Shown: positions 49,802 through 58,394 of the stretch, piece after piece | Layout: each line of letters starts with the position of its first letter | How positions within the stretch are numbered: position 1 is the stretch's first letter | Assembly (NCBI GenBank): GCA_947053595.1 | Contig: CAMRSX010000002.1 | Coordinates: 1 to 64,000, forward strand | From: an uncultured Clostridia bacterium | GTDB taxonomy: Bacteria; Bacillota; Clostridia; Christensenellales; UBA1242 | Length of the DNA stretch: 64,000 nt | Reading direction: 5' to 3' | The notes under the pieces: model-generated | The model's input: only the letters and a program-made list of their open reading frames with translations | Told to the model about the DNA's origin: nothing | Database searches by the model: none | Position numbers and translations under genes: made by a program

Positions 49802-51754
49802 TTATTTTGCATATTTTTTGTATGCAAATTTTCTTATATAATAATGCAATGGGAAGGCAACAAGCAAAGCAAAGATTGGGATGATTAGTGAGGTGGCATA
49901 GGTTGCCATGCTTTCAAACCTCATTCCGGCAATGATGTTGACAACCAGCACAATCACGCTTGAAAGCACAAAAACAATCCAGTTTGTGAGGGCGTTGTGC
50001 TTAAGAGCGGCTTTTTTGCTGACATAAACTCTGTCGCGAATGAAGGTGTAAATTGCGAACACAAAAAACAGCAGGGGAACAGCATAGAACATGAAAGTTG
50101 TGCTGGTGTTGAGAAGTTTTGCGCCAAACAAGATGCCATAAAACACAGCACAGCCAATGCCAGAAAGCAAAAACATCAAAACCGAACTGACAAAATTGAT
50201 GAAATATGTGTTGTGATGCTTTTCCACGCTGGATTTATTATATTCCTTAAATTCAATTCCGTGACTTTGATAATATCGCTTCAGCGCAGAATAGTCAGCA
50301 AATGTGTCGATGTTTTCATAGTTGTCCACCATTGTCTGTGGCTCTGGTGCAGGGGCAGCTTGCTGAGGCTTTTCTTTTTTCTTTTCAAACAGCTTTGCCA
50401 TCATGTCTTTGTAAGTTGGCTCCAGATTGCTGTTGCGCTTTGGCGCTGGCAAATTGCCGTCCGTCACTTCAATTTCAATGTTTGGAGGGGTGATGCGCTT
50501 TTGAACAGGAATTTCGCTGCTTTGAATTCGAGAGGTGATGAAAACTGCATCATCTTCAACTTCTTCTGCCAAGGTGCTATCTTCCGCTGGCTTTGGCATG
50601 GCGCTGGAAAAATTGGTGTTGCTCTGAGAAGCTTCCTCTGAAGGCGCACAGATGATTGGATTTTGATTTTGTGAAAGCGAACTATACTGATTCTGTCTGG
50701 CGTTCAACATTGAAGCCTTCAGCTCTTCAATTCGCGCGCGCTGGATTTCTTGGTCTTCATCCTTTTCATACACAACGCTCATTTCAATCTGGTTTTCAGA
50801 GAAGCTTTTGCGCTTGCGATATTTTTTCAAATCGTTGGAGGTGTCATAAAGGCGCTTGTTTTGCTCTTCTTGGTCTGGCGTCAACTTTTCAGTTGCATCC
50901 AAAAATTTGGCGTCGTCAGAAGCTTGCATATCTGCGTTTTGGGCGGGCGTGTTTGCTTCTTCAGTTGTGTTGGTGTTGATGTTGGTTTCTGTCATGCTTG
51001 AAACTTGAGTGTTAAGCGCATTTAAGTTTGTGGCATCTTGCGCAGAAAGCGCATCCTCTTTTGCAGGGGACTGTTGCAGAATGGCTTGATAATATTCAAT
51101 TTTTTGTTCATTGAGAATGCGATGAGTTTCTGTCTGCAAAAAGTCTTCGTCCTCTTGTTTGCCAGATTGGTTGTCAGAAGCGGGCTGAATGGCTGGCTGG
51201 CTGGAAACATCGTCCACTTGTGGGGTTTTAAGCATCTCTTCCTCAAAGGCAAAGATGTCAATTTGATTGTCCACAATGTTTGGCTTAGGTGCTTCTTTGG
51301 CAGAAGGCGATGGCTGCGTTGGCTGTTCTTGCATCAGGTTGAAAAGGTTGTCTTGATGCAAAAACATTGGCTTCTGCTGCTGTGAAGAAACGCTCTCTTC
51401 TTTTTCAAGAAAGATGGCGTCATCTGTGCTTTCTTGCAAAGCGTCCTCTTCTTGCTGGCTGAAATTGACGTTTGCAAACTCTTGAGAAAGCTCTTGCAAA
51501 CTTCTTCTTCCTGCTGTTGTGATGGAATAATAGTGGCGCTTTCCGCCCATTTCGCTTTCGCCCCAATAAGAGGAGGAAACCAGCCCTTTCTTTTCCATGC
51601 GCGTCAGGCAAGAATAAAGCGTTGGCTTTTTCATAATGTGATTTCCACCCGTTTTGCTGCTGATGTATTCAATGATTTCAAGCCCATATTTGGAGCCGCC
51701 CGAAAGGCTGTCCAACACCAAATATTGAGAGGCGCCATTTGAATTGTATGCCAT
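49802..51754 (-). CDS. Membrane-anchored PadR-family transcription regulator
   Basis: 650 residues. Residues 1-100: PadR winged helix (LVLDSLSGGSKYGLEIIEYI; KPTLYSCLTRMEKKGLVSS; GGKRHYYSITTAGRRSLQEL). Residues about 100-505: a long disordered linker rich in Gln, Glu, Asn and Ser. Residues about 510-645: four membrane helices (FVSSVLMFLLSGIGCAVFYG; MFYAVPLLFFVFAIYTFI; IVFVLSSVIVLVVNIIA; LIIPIFALLVAFPLHYYI). ATG 51754 follows AGGAGTTTTTT. Ordinary PadR proteins have 100-180 residues and are soluble; this would be a DNA-binding domain tethered to the membrane. The frame is continuous, so it is not an assembly of two genes by frameshift. Confidence 0.85.
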   Translation of the reverse strand: MAYNSNGASQYLVLDSLSGGSKYGLEIIEYISSKTGGNHIMKKPTLYSCLTRMEKKGLVSSSYWGESEMGGKRHYYSITTAGRRSLQELSQEFANVNFSQQEEDALQESTDDAIFLEKEESVSSQQQKPMFLHQDNLFNLMQEQPTQPSPSAKEAPKPNIVDNQIDIFAFEEEMLKTPQVDDVSSQPAIQPASDNQSGKQEDEDFLQTETHRILNEQKIEYYQAILQQSPAKEDALSAQDATNLNALNTQVSSMTETNINTNTTEEANTPAQNADMQASDDAKFLDATEKLTPDQEEQNKRLYDTSNDLKKYRKRKSFSENQIEMSVVYEKDEDQEIQRARIEELKASMLNARQNQYSSLSQNQNPIICAPSEEASQSNTNFSSAMPKPAEDSTLAEEVEDDAVFITSRIQSSEIPVQKRITPPNIEIEVTDGNLPAPKRNSNLEPTYKDMMAKLFEKKKEKPQQAAPAPEPQTMVDNYENIDTFADYSALKRYYQSHGIEFKEYNKSSVEKHHNTYFINFVSSVLMFLLSGIGCAVFYGILFGAKLLNTSTTFMFYAVPLLFFVFAIYTFIRDRVYVSKKAALKHNALTNWIVFVLSSVIVLVVNIIAGMRFESMATYATSLIIPIFALLVAFPLHYYIRKFAYKKYAK

Positions 51755-51821
51755 AAAAAACTCCTGCTTTCTTATTTCACTATTTATTTTATATAATAAA
51801 AACAAATTTGTCAAACAAAAT

Positions 51822-51870
51822 GAGGTGGTATGCAAAAAATTTTTGTTGTGCATAACACAACAACATAAAG
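51822..51870. repeat. Dispersed palindromic repeat A, copy 5
   Basis: GAGGTGGTATGCA ... TTGTGCATAACACAACAACAT; tandem with copy 6 between the divergent PadR and YgjP-like genes. Confidence 0.65.
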
Positions 51871-51915
51871 TGTGGTATGTGAGTTGTAACACAACATGTT
51901 GTGGTGTTATGTCAA
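51870..51915. repeat. Dispersed palindromic repeat A, copy 6
   Basis: GTGTGGTATGTGAGTTGTAACACAAC half followed by ATGTTGTGGTGTTATGTC. Confidence 0.6.
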
Positions 51916-51949
51916 TTTTTGAAAGTATGCAAAAAGAAGAAAATTTGCT

Positions 51950-51977
51950 TTGAAAAAAAGAAGTTTTGTGATATGCT
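51950..51977 (+). promoter_or_regulatory. Promoter of the YgjP-like gene
   Basis: TTGAAA at 51950-51955, 16 bases, TATGCT at 51972-51977 with upstream TG. Nine bases to ATG 51987, so the leader is at most 2-3 bases. Confidence 0.6.
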
Positions 51978-51986
51978 TTTTGTGGT

Positions 51987-52619
51987 ATGAACATTGAAAT
52001 AATTAAAGAAAAAAGGCGGACGATTGTGCTGAAATTGCAAGGCGGTCAAAGTGCCGTGCTTAGGGTGCCAAAAAACTTAAGCGAGCAACAAATTGCCGAG
52101 TTTCTTGAAAGCAAAAGTGCGTGGCTGGAAAGAAATTCAAAAAAACTGCAGCAACAACAGTTGTTTGCAAACTCCTTTGATTTTGCGCAGTTTGCATATT
52201 TGGATGGGAAAAAGGTGGGGGCTTTGAAAGACATTCTTCCGCATTTTGACGGGCAGCTGGAAAGCAAAAAGAAAAAAGCAACAAGGGCGTTTTATCTTTC
52301 TCATTTTGAGGACATAGTGCGCCTTGCAAAAGAGATTTCACAGAGAACAGGTCTTTCTTTTTCTGAAATTGTGCCCATAAACTCGGTGAGAGTTTGGGGG
52401 AGTTTCAACAGCCAAAAGGTTATGAAGCTCAACTGGAAATTGGTGCTTTTGCCTAAGCACCTTACTGAGTATGTCATATGTCACGAACTGTGCCACGGCT
52501 TGCAGATGAATCATCAGCCAAAGTTTTGGAGCCTTGTGGGCAAAATTTGCCCCAATTTTAAGGCGCACAAAACAGAACTTTCCAACTTTTCCTTTTTGCT
52601 GAAACAAGATTTCTGTTGA
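51987..52619 (+). CDS. YgjP-like (M48-type) zinc metallopeptidase domain protein
   Basis: 210 residues. Zinc motif H-E-x2-H in YVICHELCHGLQMNHQPKFW, with the third ligand probably the later His-Glu region, preceded by NSVRVWGSFNSQKVMKLNWK, the YgjP/DUF45 pattern. Cellular role of the family is poorly known. The N-terminus (LKLQGGQSAVLRVPKNLS; KSAWLERNSKKL) also matches DUF45. No ribosome binding site before the ATG; the promoter position implies a nearly leaderless message. Confidence 0.85.
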   Translation: MNIEIIKEKRRTIVLKLQGGQSAVLRVPKNLSEQQIAEFLESKSAWLERNSKKLQQQQLFANSFDFAQFAYLDGKKVGALKDILPHFDGQLESKKKKATRAFYLSHFEDIVRLAKEISQRTGLSFSEIVPINSVRVWGSFNSQKVMKLNWKLVLLPKHLTEYVICHELCHGLQMNHQPKFWSLVGKICPNFKAHKTELSNFSFLLKQDFC

Positions 52620-52721
52620 TTTTGTCTGATTTTTGTTGAAAATTAAAGAATGCGTGTTTTTTGGCTTTATAAACGCATTTTGATTGAATATTCTAATCAA
52701 AACGACAAACACTAAGAGGGT

Positions 52722-53888
52722 ATGAAAAAAGCATATCTTTCTTTAATAAGTTTTGTTTTGGTTTTTATTTTCAGTTTTTCCATTGTCATGCCGCTTCGTG
52801 ACTTGCTGTCACTGGAAGGCGGCTTTTTGGCGGACTATTCGGATGTTGAAAACATAAACAAAACCAACAAATTTGGGATGTTTGTGCGCTCGCAAATGCA
52901 GGAGAGAGAAAACAGTGTGGGCGGACAAAAAGTGAAGCAAAATGAAATTGTGTTTAAACTGTTTGGCTTCATTCCGCTAAAGCGCGTCAGCGTGGTGTTA
53001 AACTGCGATGAAGACTTTTATGTTGGAGGCGTTCCCATTGGTTTGGCAATCTGCTCTGACGGCGCCATTGTGGTGAGCGACGATGCCAAAAGCGCTCTGA
53101 AAGAAGGTGACATCATCACGCATATCAACGGCAAACAGGTGGAAGAGTTGGATGACATTCCACAGCTGCTGCAGGACAGCTTTGAGGAAGTGGAAATTGA
53201 ATATCTTCGCAAAAACAGGCAATTTAAAACTCTTCTCAAAACCAACAGAGATGACGCGGGAAATGTCAAGCTTGGGCTTTGGGTGAAGGATGACATCACT
53301 GGGGTTGGCACACTGACTTTTGTCAACAAAAAAACGCACGAATTTGGCGCCTTGGGACATCCAATTGTGGAGGCAAACAGCGGAAATGTGGTGCCGGTTT
53401 CTAAGGGCAATGTGTATGGCTGCAATTTGATTGGCATAAACAAGGGCAAGAAAAACAACCCAGGCGAGCTTAAGTGTGTGTTTATGGCAAACGAAAGAAG
53501 CAAGGGCGAAATTGTTGACAACTGCAAGTTTGGCATCAAAGGCACGCTGAATGATGCTTCACTTTTTGTGGACGAAAATGTCACCGCCAAACTTGGCGGC
53601 AGGCTGGGAGTTAAGATGGGAGACGCCAAAATTGTTTCCACCATCAGCGGCATCAGAGAGGAATATGACATTGAAATAATCAAGGCAAACTATCAAAAAG
53701 CTGCCGATGACAAAAGCATGGTTTTTCGCGTTAAGGACAAGCGTCTTTTGGAGCTTACTGGCGGAATTGTGCAAGGCATGAGCGGCTCGCCAATCATGCA
53801 AGAAGGCAAAATTATTGGCGCGGTTACACATGTGTTTTTAAACGACCCAACCAAGGGATATGGTGTGTATGTGGATTGGATGATTTAA
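52722..53888 (+). CDS. spoIVB: SpoIVB-family serine protease (S55)
   Basis: 388 residues. In Bacillus, SpoIVB is exported from the forespore and starts sigma-K activation. N-terminal signal anchor (YLSLISFVLVFIFSFSIVM), PDZ-like domain at about 100-180 (GAIVVSDDAKSALKEGDII), then the S55 protease: catalytic His in FGALGHPIVE and catalytic Ser in GIVQGMSGSPIMQEGKIIG, followed by AVTHVFLNDPTKGYGVY. All active-site motifs are intact, so the organism likely forms endospores or descends from one. GAGGG lies close before the ATG. Confidence 0.93.
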   Translation: MKKAYLSLISFVLVFIFSFSIVMPLRDLLSLEGGFLADYSDVENINKTNKFGMFVRSQMQERENSVGGQKVKQNEIVFKLFGFIPLKRVSVVLNCDEDFYVGGVPIGLAICSDGAIVVSDDAKSALKEGDIITHINGKQVEELDDIPQLLQDSFEEVEIEYLRKNRQFKTLLKTNRDDAGNVKLGLWVKDDITGVGTLTFVNKKTHEFGALGHPIVEANSGNVVPVSKGNVYGCNLIGINKGKKNNPGELKCVFMANERSKGEIVDNCKFGIKGTLNDASLFVDENVTAKLGGRLGVKMGDAKIVSTISGIREEYDIEIIKANYQKAADDKSMVFRVKDKRLLELTGGIVQGMSGSPIMQEGKIIGAVTHVFLNDPTKGYGVYVDWMI

Positions 53889-53939
53889 GGGGACAGAGAG
53901 GTTTCAACTTCGCATTGCTTCGCTCAACATGACAAATAA
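53889..53939. repeat. Dispersed repeat B, copy 4 (short)
   Basis: GGACAGAGAGGTTTCAACTT then CGCTCAACATGACAAATAAT; same vocabulary as the other B blocks, in inverted orientation relative to the one at 61.5 kb. Confidence 0.5.
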
Positions 53940-53992
53940 TGCACCAAACATTGTGTATTATGCATTGCATACCACACAACATGTTGTATTTA
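53940..53992. repeat. Dispersed palindromic repeat A, copy 7
   Basis: ATTGTGTATTATGCA-T-TGCATACCACACAACATGTTG; abuts the stop codon of the recombinase gene. Confidence 0.65.
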
Positions 53993-55030
53993 ATCCAGAT
54001 GATGAATTTTCACTTTGCCAGCAACTGACTTTCGCATGTCTTCGCTTATTGCGGCATAGTGTTTTTTTGTTGTGTTGACATCTTTGTGCCCAAGCACATC
54101 GGCAACAATGTATATGTCTTTTGTTTCGCGATATAAATTTGTGCCAAAGGTGGAGCGCAGTTTGTGAGGGGAGATTTTCTTGAGTGGGCTGCCTTCTTTT
54201 GCAAATTTTTTCACCAAATTTTCAACTGCTCGCACGCAAATTCTTTTGTTTTGCAGCGAAACAAACATGGCATTTTCGCCTTCTTGCAGCTTTATGGTTT
54301 TGCGCTTTTCCAGCCAAACAAGCAAGGCATCTTTAACCTCGCCAGAAAAGTATAAAATTGTTTGATTTCCGCCTTTTCTTGTGACTTTGAAGGCGTTTTG
54401 CGAAAAGTCAAAATCTTCCACATTCAGCCCAACAAGTTCCGAAATTCGGATGCCGGTGCCAAGAAAGAGGGTGACAATGGCGTTGTCGCGCTCTTGCGTG
54501 TTTTTGTTGTAAGTTTTTTGGCGCTGAGAAAAGCTGGTTGGGGAGGCAACCGCATCCAACATGCGTTCCACTTCGTCTGTTTCCAGCCTTATGATTTCTT
54601 TGTTGTGCAGTTTTGGCGTTTTAACCTTGCTTGCCACATTGCTGGAAAGCATGTCGTGGTCGAACAAATATTTGAAAAAGCTGCGAATGCTGGCAAGCTT
54701 TCTTGCTTTTCCACGCTCGGTGTTTTTCATCATTTTGTCGTTGATTTCATAGTAGGACAGATATGACAGATAGTTTTCGATGTTTCTTGACTGAAGGTTG
54801 TCCAAATCTTGAAGGGTGATTTCCATTTTTGGCTTTCTTTGCACAAACTTTTCCAAATAGTCAAAAAAAATGAACAAATCCATGGCATAATTCACGCGTG
54901 TGAGTGTGGAAGAATTATTTTCGATTCCTGTGAAAAAATCATAGCAAAAGTCTGGCAGCTTTGACAGATATTGTCCAATTTTTTGCATGTTTTTTAAATC
55001 GCGTTTTTCATAAAAAGACATATTTTTCAT
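53990..55030 (-). CDS. Tyrosine recombinase/integrase (XerC/D-like)
   Basis: 346 residues. N-terminal SAM-like core-binding domain (about 15-130), C-terminal catalytic domain with all residues: Arg in FLGTGIRISELVGLN, Lys in VTRKGGN, HKLR (His and Arg), LGHKDVNTT, and the nucleophile in KKHYAAI. XerC/D is usually about 300 residues, so this is slightly long. ATG 55030 has no ribosome binding site and is six bases from a TATAAT, so it is probably leaderless. Whether it is a chromosome-dimer resolvase or a mobile-element integrase cannot be told; no att sites were seen, but repeat A lies at its 3' end. Confidence 0.88.
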   Translation of the reverse strand: MKNMSFYEKRDLKNMQKIGQYLSKLPDFCYDFFTGIENNSSTLTRVNYAMDLFIFFDYLEKFVQRKPKMEITLQDLDNLQSRNIENYLSYLSYYEINDKMMKNTERGKARKLASIRSFFKYLFDHDMLSSNVASKVKTPKLHNKEIIRLETDEVERMLDAVASPTSFSQRQKTYNKNTQERDNAIVTLFLGTGIRISELVGLNVEDFDFSQNAFKVTRKGGNQTILYFSGEVKDALLVWLEKRKTIKLQEGENAMFVSLQNKRICVRAVENLVKKFAKEGSPLKKISPHKLRSTFGTNLYRETKDIYIVADVLGHKDVNTTKKHYAAISEDMRKSVAGKVKIHHLD

Positions 55031-55036
55031 GCTTTG

Positions 55037-55065
55037 ATTATAGCAAACTATTCGCAAAAACGCAA
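55037..55065 (-). promoter_or_regulatory. Recombinase promoter, leaderless placement
   Basis: Minus strand: TTGCGT (55065-55060), 17 bases, TATAAT (55042-55037) with TG one base upstream; six bases to ATG 55030. Confidence 0.75.
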
Positions 55066-55202
55066 ACAAATTGCCTGTTGTGCCAGTTTTTTCTTTTTCA
55101 ATTGCCTTTTTAAGGTGAGTTGCCCGCAGAAACGAGTTGTCTTGAAGAAGTGCACAGCAAATCAGCTTGGAATGCTTTTGCTGTAAGATTTTTTTTAACC
55201 TC

Positions 55203-55231
55203 TTGAAAACTGCTTTGGAATGTGTTATAAT
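55203..55231 (+). promoter_or_regulatory. Promoter
   Basis: TTGAAA at 55203-55208, 17 bases, TATAAT at 55226-55231, before the hypothetical gene at 55252. Confidence 0.75.
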
Positions 55232-55251
55232 TACAATATGAGGGAGGAGAT

Positions 55252-56085
55252 ATGGCAGAAAAAATGAAAATTGAAAGTATTGACCTTTGGAACGACCACA
55301 AACCATCGCAAGGGGTTGACCCTTTTTTTGTGGACTATTTTGACGGCGAAGGCTTTGAATATGACGAAGTGGTGCTTGCGCCTAAGTTGATTGGTCACTA
55401 TGAGGTTAGTTTGGACAAAAACAATCCGCAATCAAAGCTGGATGCCAGTGTTTGTCCAAATTTTAATGGCGGGATTATTTTCTTAAAGCATGGCAAGCCA
55501 ATCAGGCTTTATCTTTGCCAAGAAAACGAGGTTGTGTCAAAAGAACTTGGGCATGTTTATGGCATGAAGGAAATTTTTGCTGCGCTGGAATCTGACGAGA
55601 AGGTTTATAAAACGGGGAAAAGTTTGTTTGAATTGCTGGAAGAAAATGGCATTGAGGTGAAGGTGAACGCGAACATCAAGTCTAGATATGTCTGTGAAAA
55701 AGGCTATGCTTCCAAAAATGATGCGGTGCTGGAAAGCGCACAAAATATGGACGTCCTCACCAGCTTAACTTTTTTGCACAATGTCAACAACTGGGAAACT
55801 GCAAATTTTTATCCAAACATGACGTTGGATGTTGGGTTGATTGCGGACAACTTTGAAATTGACATTCATCATGAAGGTTACATTTTGGGCGTCAAGCAAA
55901 ATATTGAAGGCTTGAGAGCGGGGCAAGACGGCAAGAAATTGTATGGCATTGCACTGCAAACCAAAGACACAAGAGAGTTTTTGAAGATGACAGACCATGC
56001 AAAAAAATTTGCAAGGTCTTGTGCGCTTTTGCCAAGCAAAGAAACCAAACAGGTTGACCTTTCAAAATCTTTGTTGGATTTGTAA
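55252..56085 (+). CDS. Hypothetical cytoplasmic protein
   Basis: 277 residues, acidic, with no signal peptide or membrane segment. Segments such as VDPFFVDYFDGEGFEYDEV, NGGIIFLKHGKPIRLYLC and FEIDIHHEGYILGVKQNIEG suggest an alpha/beta protein; I do not recognise the family. GGGAGGAGAT precedes the ATG and the promoter is strong. It has its own terminator region before tig. Confidence 0.65.
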   Translation: MAEKMKIESIDLWNDHKPSQGVDPFFVDYFDGEGFEYDEVVLAPKLIGHYEVSLDKNNPQSKLDASVCPNFNGGIIFLKHGKPIRLYLCQENEVVSKELGHVYGMKEIFAALESDEKVYKTGKSLFELLEENGIEVKVNANIKSRYVCEKGYASKNDAVLESAQNMDVLTSLTFLHNVNNWETANFYPNMTLDVGLIADNFEIDIHHEGYILGVKQNIEGLRAGQDGKKLYGIALQTKDTREFLKMTDHAKKFARSCALLPSKETKQVDLSKSLLDL

Positions 56086-56130
56086 GGTGTTTGCACAAAT
56101 TTGAATGCAATTTGCTTGTGAAAGACGAAA

Positions 56131-56160
56131 GAAAACGGTTTGAAAACAGCCGTTTTTTTG
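56131..56160 (+). terminator. Intrinsic terminator
   Basis: AAAACGG-TTTGAAAACAG-CCGTTTTTTTG. Confidence 0.8.
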
Positions 56161-56246
56161 TTTTTTTCTTTCAAAATTTGGGCTTTGAGTGGCTTTGTCA
56201 CTTTTGCAATTCGACAAAATAATACACTAAATACTGTCAATATTGG

Positions 56247-56291
56247 TTGCAATTTAATTTTCAGTGTGCTAAACTTATGTTCGTTAAGTTT
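56247..56291 (+). promoter_or_regulatory. tig promoter and 5' hairpin
   Basis: TTGCAA at 56247-56252, 17 bases, TAAACT at 56270-56275 with upstream TG. An inverted repeat AACTTA-TGTTCG-TTAAGTT spans the expected start of transcription. Confidence 0.6.
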
Positions 56292-56311
56292 ATATACGGA
56301 GGAAAAAAGTT

Positions 56312-57586
56312 ATGTATAAATTAAAACAAGAAAACACAAAAGTTGAAATTGAAATAACCATTGATGCAAAAGAATGGGAAGAAGGCGTTTGTCAAGTTTA
56401 TGAGTCAAACAAGGGCAGATTTAATGTCACAGGCTTTCGCAAAGGGCATGCTCCAAGAAAGGTGATTGAAAAGGAATATGGTGACACCGTGTTTTTTGAA
56501 GACACTGTGGAATTGTTTTTCAACAAAACCATTGGCGATGTTTTGAAGGAACATCCAAACCTTGAGCCTGTTGCAATGCCAACAACTCAGTTTGACAGTT
56601 TCACTGCCGAAGGTGGGTTGAAGATGAAAATTTTTTATGACATTGTTCCTGACTTCCAGCTTTGCAAATATAAAGGGGTGACAATTCCTGTGCACAGTGC
56701 CGAAGTGAGTGAGCATGATGTCAAGCATGAAATCAATCATCTGCTGGAAGAACACGCTTCTTTTGAAACCGTTGACCGAGCAATTAAAGTTGGCGACAGC
56801 GCGCTTATTGATTTTACAGGCTTTATTGATGGCAAAGAGTTTGAGGGAGGCAAAGCGGAAAACTATCCACTTGAAATTGGCTCTCACAGTTTTATTGACA
56901 CTTTTGAAGACCAACTTGTTGGGCACAAGAAAGGGGAAACTGTGGACGTGAATGTCACTTTCCCAGAAAACTATGGCGCACCTGAGTTTGCAGGCAAGAA
57001 GGCGCTGTTTAAGGTTGTTGTGAGAGAGGTTAGAGAAAAACACCTTCCACAACTTGACGACAAATTTATTTCAAATGCGACAGAATTTGAAACTGTGGAA
57101 GAGTATAGAAAAGACTTAACTGCTCATATTCAAACTATGAAGGCAAACGAGCAAGATTCTGAGTTTGAATATAACATGAGAAACTATCTTCTTGAAAACA
57201 CAAACATTGACATTCCTGAGGCAATGATTGAAAACTCTGTGAGACACGACATCAACCATCTTAAGGAGGCTCTTGCATCTTATGGTTTGACACCAGAGGA
57301 CTATCTCAAGCAGACAGGCGGCGGCACTTTGGAAGACTATGCAAACCGCATCCGCGAAAATTCCGTCAGGGCAATCAAGTCCAGATATGTTTATAGAAAA
57401 CTGATTGACGAAAACAAGATTGAAGTTTCAAAGCAAGAACTGGATGCAGTGACTGCTGCAGCAACAAATGAAGATGAAATTTTGAGAAAAGAAAACGAAC
57501 TTTTGATTAAGAAACTTTTTGCTTTCTTGAAAGAAAACAATAAATTGGAAATTCTTCCTGAAGAAGAGTGCGATTGTTGCAAATAA
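56312..57586 (+). CDS. tig: Trigger factor
   Basis: Ribosome-bound chaperone and peptidyl-prolyl isomerase. 424 residues. N-terminal ribosome-binding domain with the signature FNVTGFRKGHAPRKVIEKEYG at about 32-52, FKBP-like PPIase domain (VGDSALIDFTGFIDGKEFEG), and a helical C-terminal arm domain ending ECDCCK. GGAGGAAAAAAGTT precedes the ATG. Leads the classic tig-clpP-clpX group; a gap of 28 bases separates it from clpP. Confidence 0.97.
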   Translation: MYKLKQENTKVEIEITIDAKEWEEGVCQVYESNKGRFNVTGFRKGHAPRKVIEKEYGDTVFFEDTVELFFNKTIGDVLKEHPNLEPVAMPTTQFDSFTAEGGLKMKIFYDIVPDFQLCKYKGVTIPVHSAEVSEHDVKHEINHLLEEHASFETVDRAIKVGDSALIDFTGFIDGKEFEGGKAENYPLEIGSHSFIDTFEDQLVGHKKGETVDVNVTFPENYGAPEFAGKKALFKVVVREVREKHLPQLDDKFISNATEFETVEEYRKDLTAHIQTMKANEQDSEFEYNMRNYLLENTNIDIPEAMIENSVRHDINHLKEALASYGLTPEDYLKQTGGGTLEDYANRIRENSVRAIKSRYVYRKLIDENKIEVSKQELDAVTAAATNEDEILRKENELLIKKLFAFLKENNKLEILPEEECDCCK

Positions 57587-57614
57587 TGATTTTTGATTTG
57601 GAGGACATAGAACA

Positions 57615-58208
57615 ATGATGATTCCTATGGTTATTGACCAAACTGGCGGAAGCGAGAGGTCTTATGATATATATTCCCGATTGCTGGAAGACCGCATCAT
57701 TTTCCTTACCGGAGAAATTAATGATGTGTCTGCTAATGTGGTTATTGCGCAGCTGATTTATTTGGAAGGCAAAAATCCTGACAAAGACATATATCTTTAT
57801 ATAAACAGCCCCGGCGGCTCTGTCAGTGCGGGAATTGCCATTTATGACACAATGAACTACATCAAGTGCGATGTTTCCACCATCTGCATTGGTTTGGCTG
57901 CGTCTATGGGTGCGTTTTTGTTGTCCAGTGGCACCAAGGGCAAGCGCTTTGCGCTTCCAAACAGTGAAATTATGATTCACCAACCTCTTGGCGGCACTCA
58001 AGGGCAGGCAAGCGACATTGAAATTCAAGCCAAACACATGAAGAAAACCAAAAATATGCTTAACAAAATCTTGAGCGAAAACACAGGCAAAACTCTTGAA
58101 GAAATTGAAAAAGACACCGACCGTGACAACTATATGACTGCTGAAGAAGCAAAAAAATATGGCTTGATTGACAGCATATTTGTCACTCGCAAAACCAACA
58201 ATAAATAA
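57615..58208 (+). CDS. clpP: ATP-dependent Clp protease proteolytic subunit
   Basis: Serine protease forming the double heptamer chamber. 197 residues. Catalytic Ser97 in GLAASMGAF, His122 in MIHQPLGG, and an Asp at about 171 (KDTDRDNYM); numbering matches the E. coli enzyme. [12 protein letters not shown] and the C-terminal [13 protein letters not shown] are canonical. GGAGG lies ten bases before ATG 57615 (57618 is also possible). Confidence 0.97.
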   Translation: MMIPMVIDQTGGSERSYDIYSRLLEDRIIFLTGEINDVSANVVIAQLIYLEGKNPDKDIYLYINSPGGSVSAGIAIYDTMNYIKCDVSTICIGLAASMGAFLLSSGTKGKRFALPNSEIMIHQPLGGTQGQASDIEIQAKHMKKTKNMLNKILSENTGKTLEEIEKDTDRDNYMTAEEAKKYGLIDSIFVTRKTNNK

Positions 58209-58394
58209 AAAACCATAAATTGGCAGAACTTTGTCTGCAAAATGTCATGAAGCGAAGTTTTTTGAAAGAGAAAAAGTTGTTTTCCATGAATTTTTGAGAG
58301 AGGTTTGCTCATTTAATTTTTGTCTTTTTTATTGACGGCAAGAATATTGGATTTTTATGGATTTGTTATGACTTTCAAACAGAAAGGAGAAATG

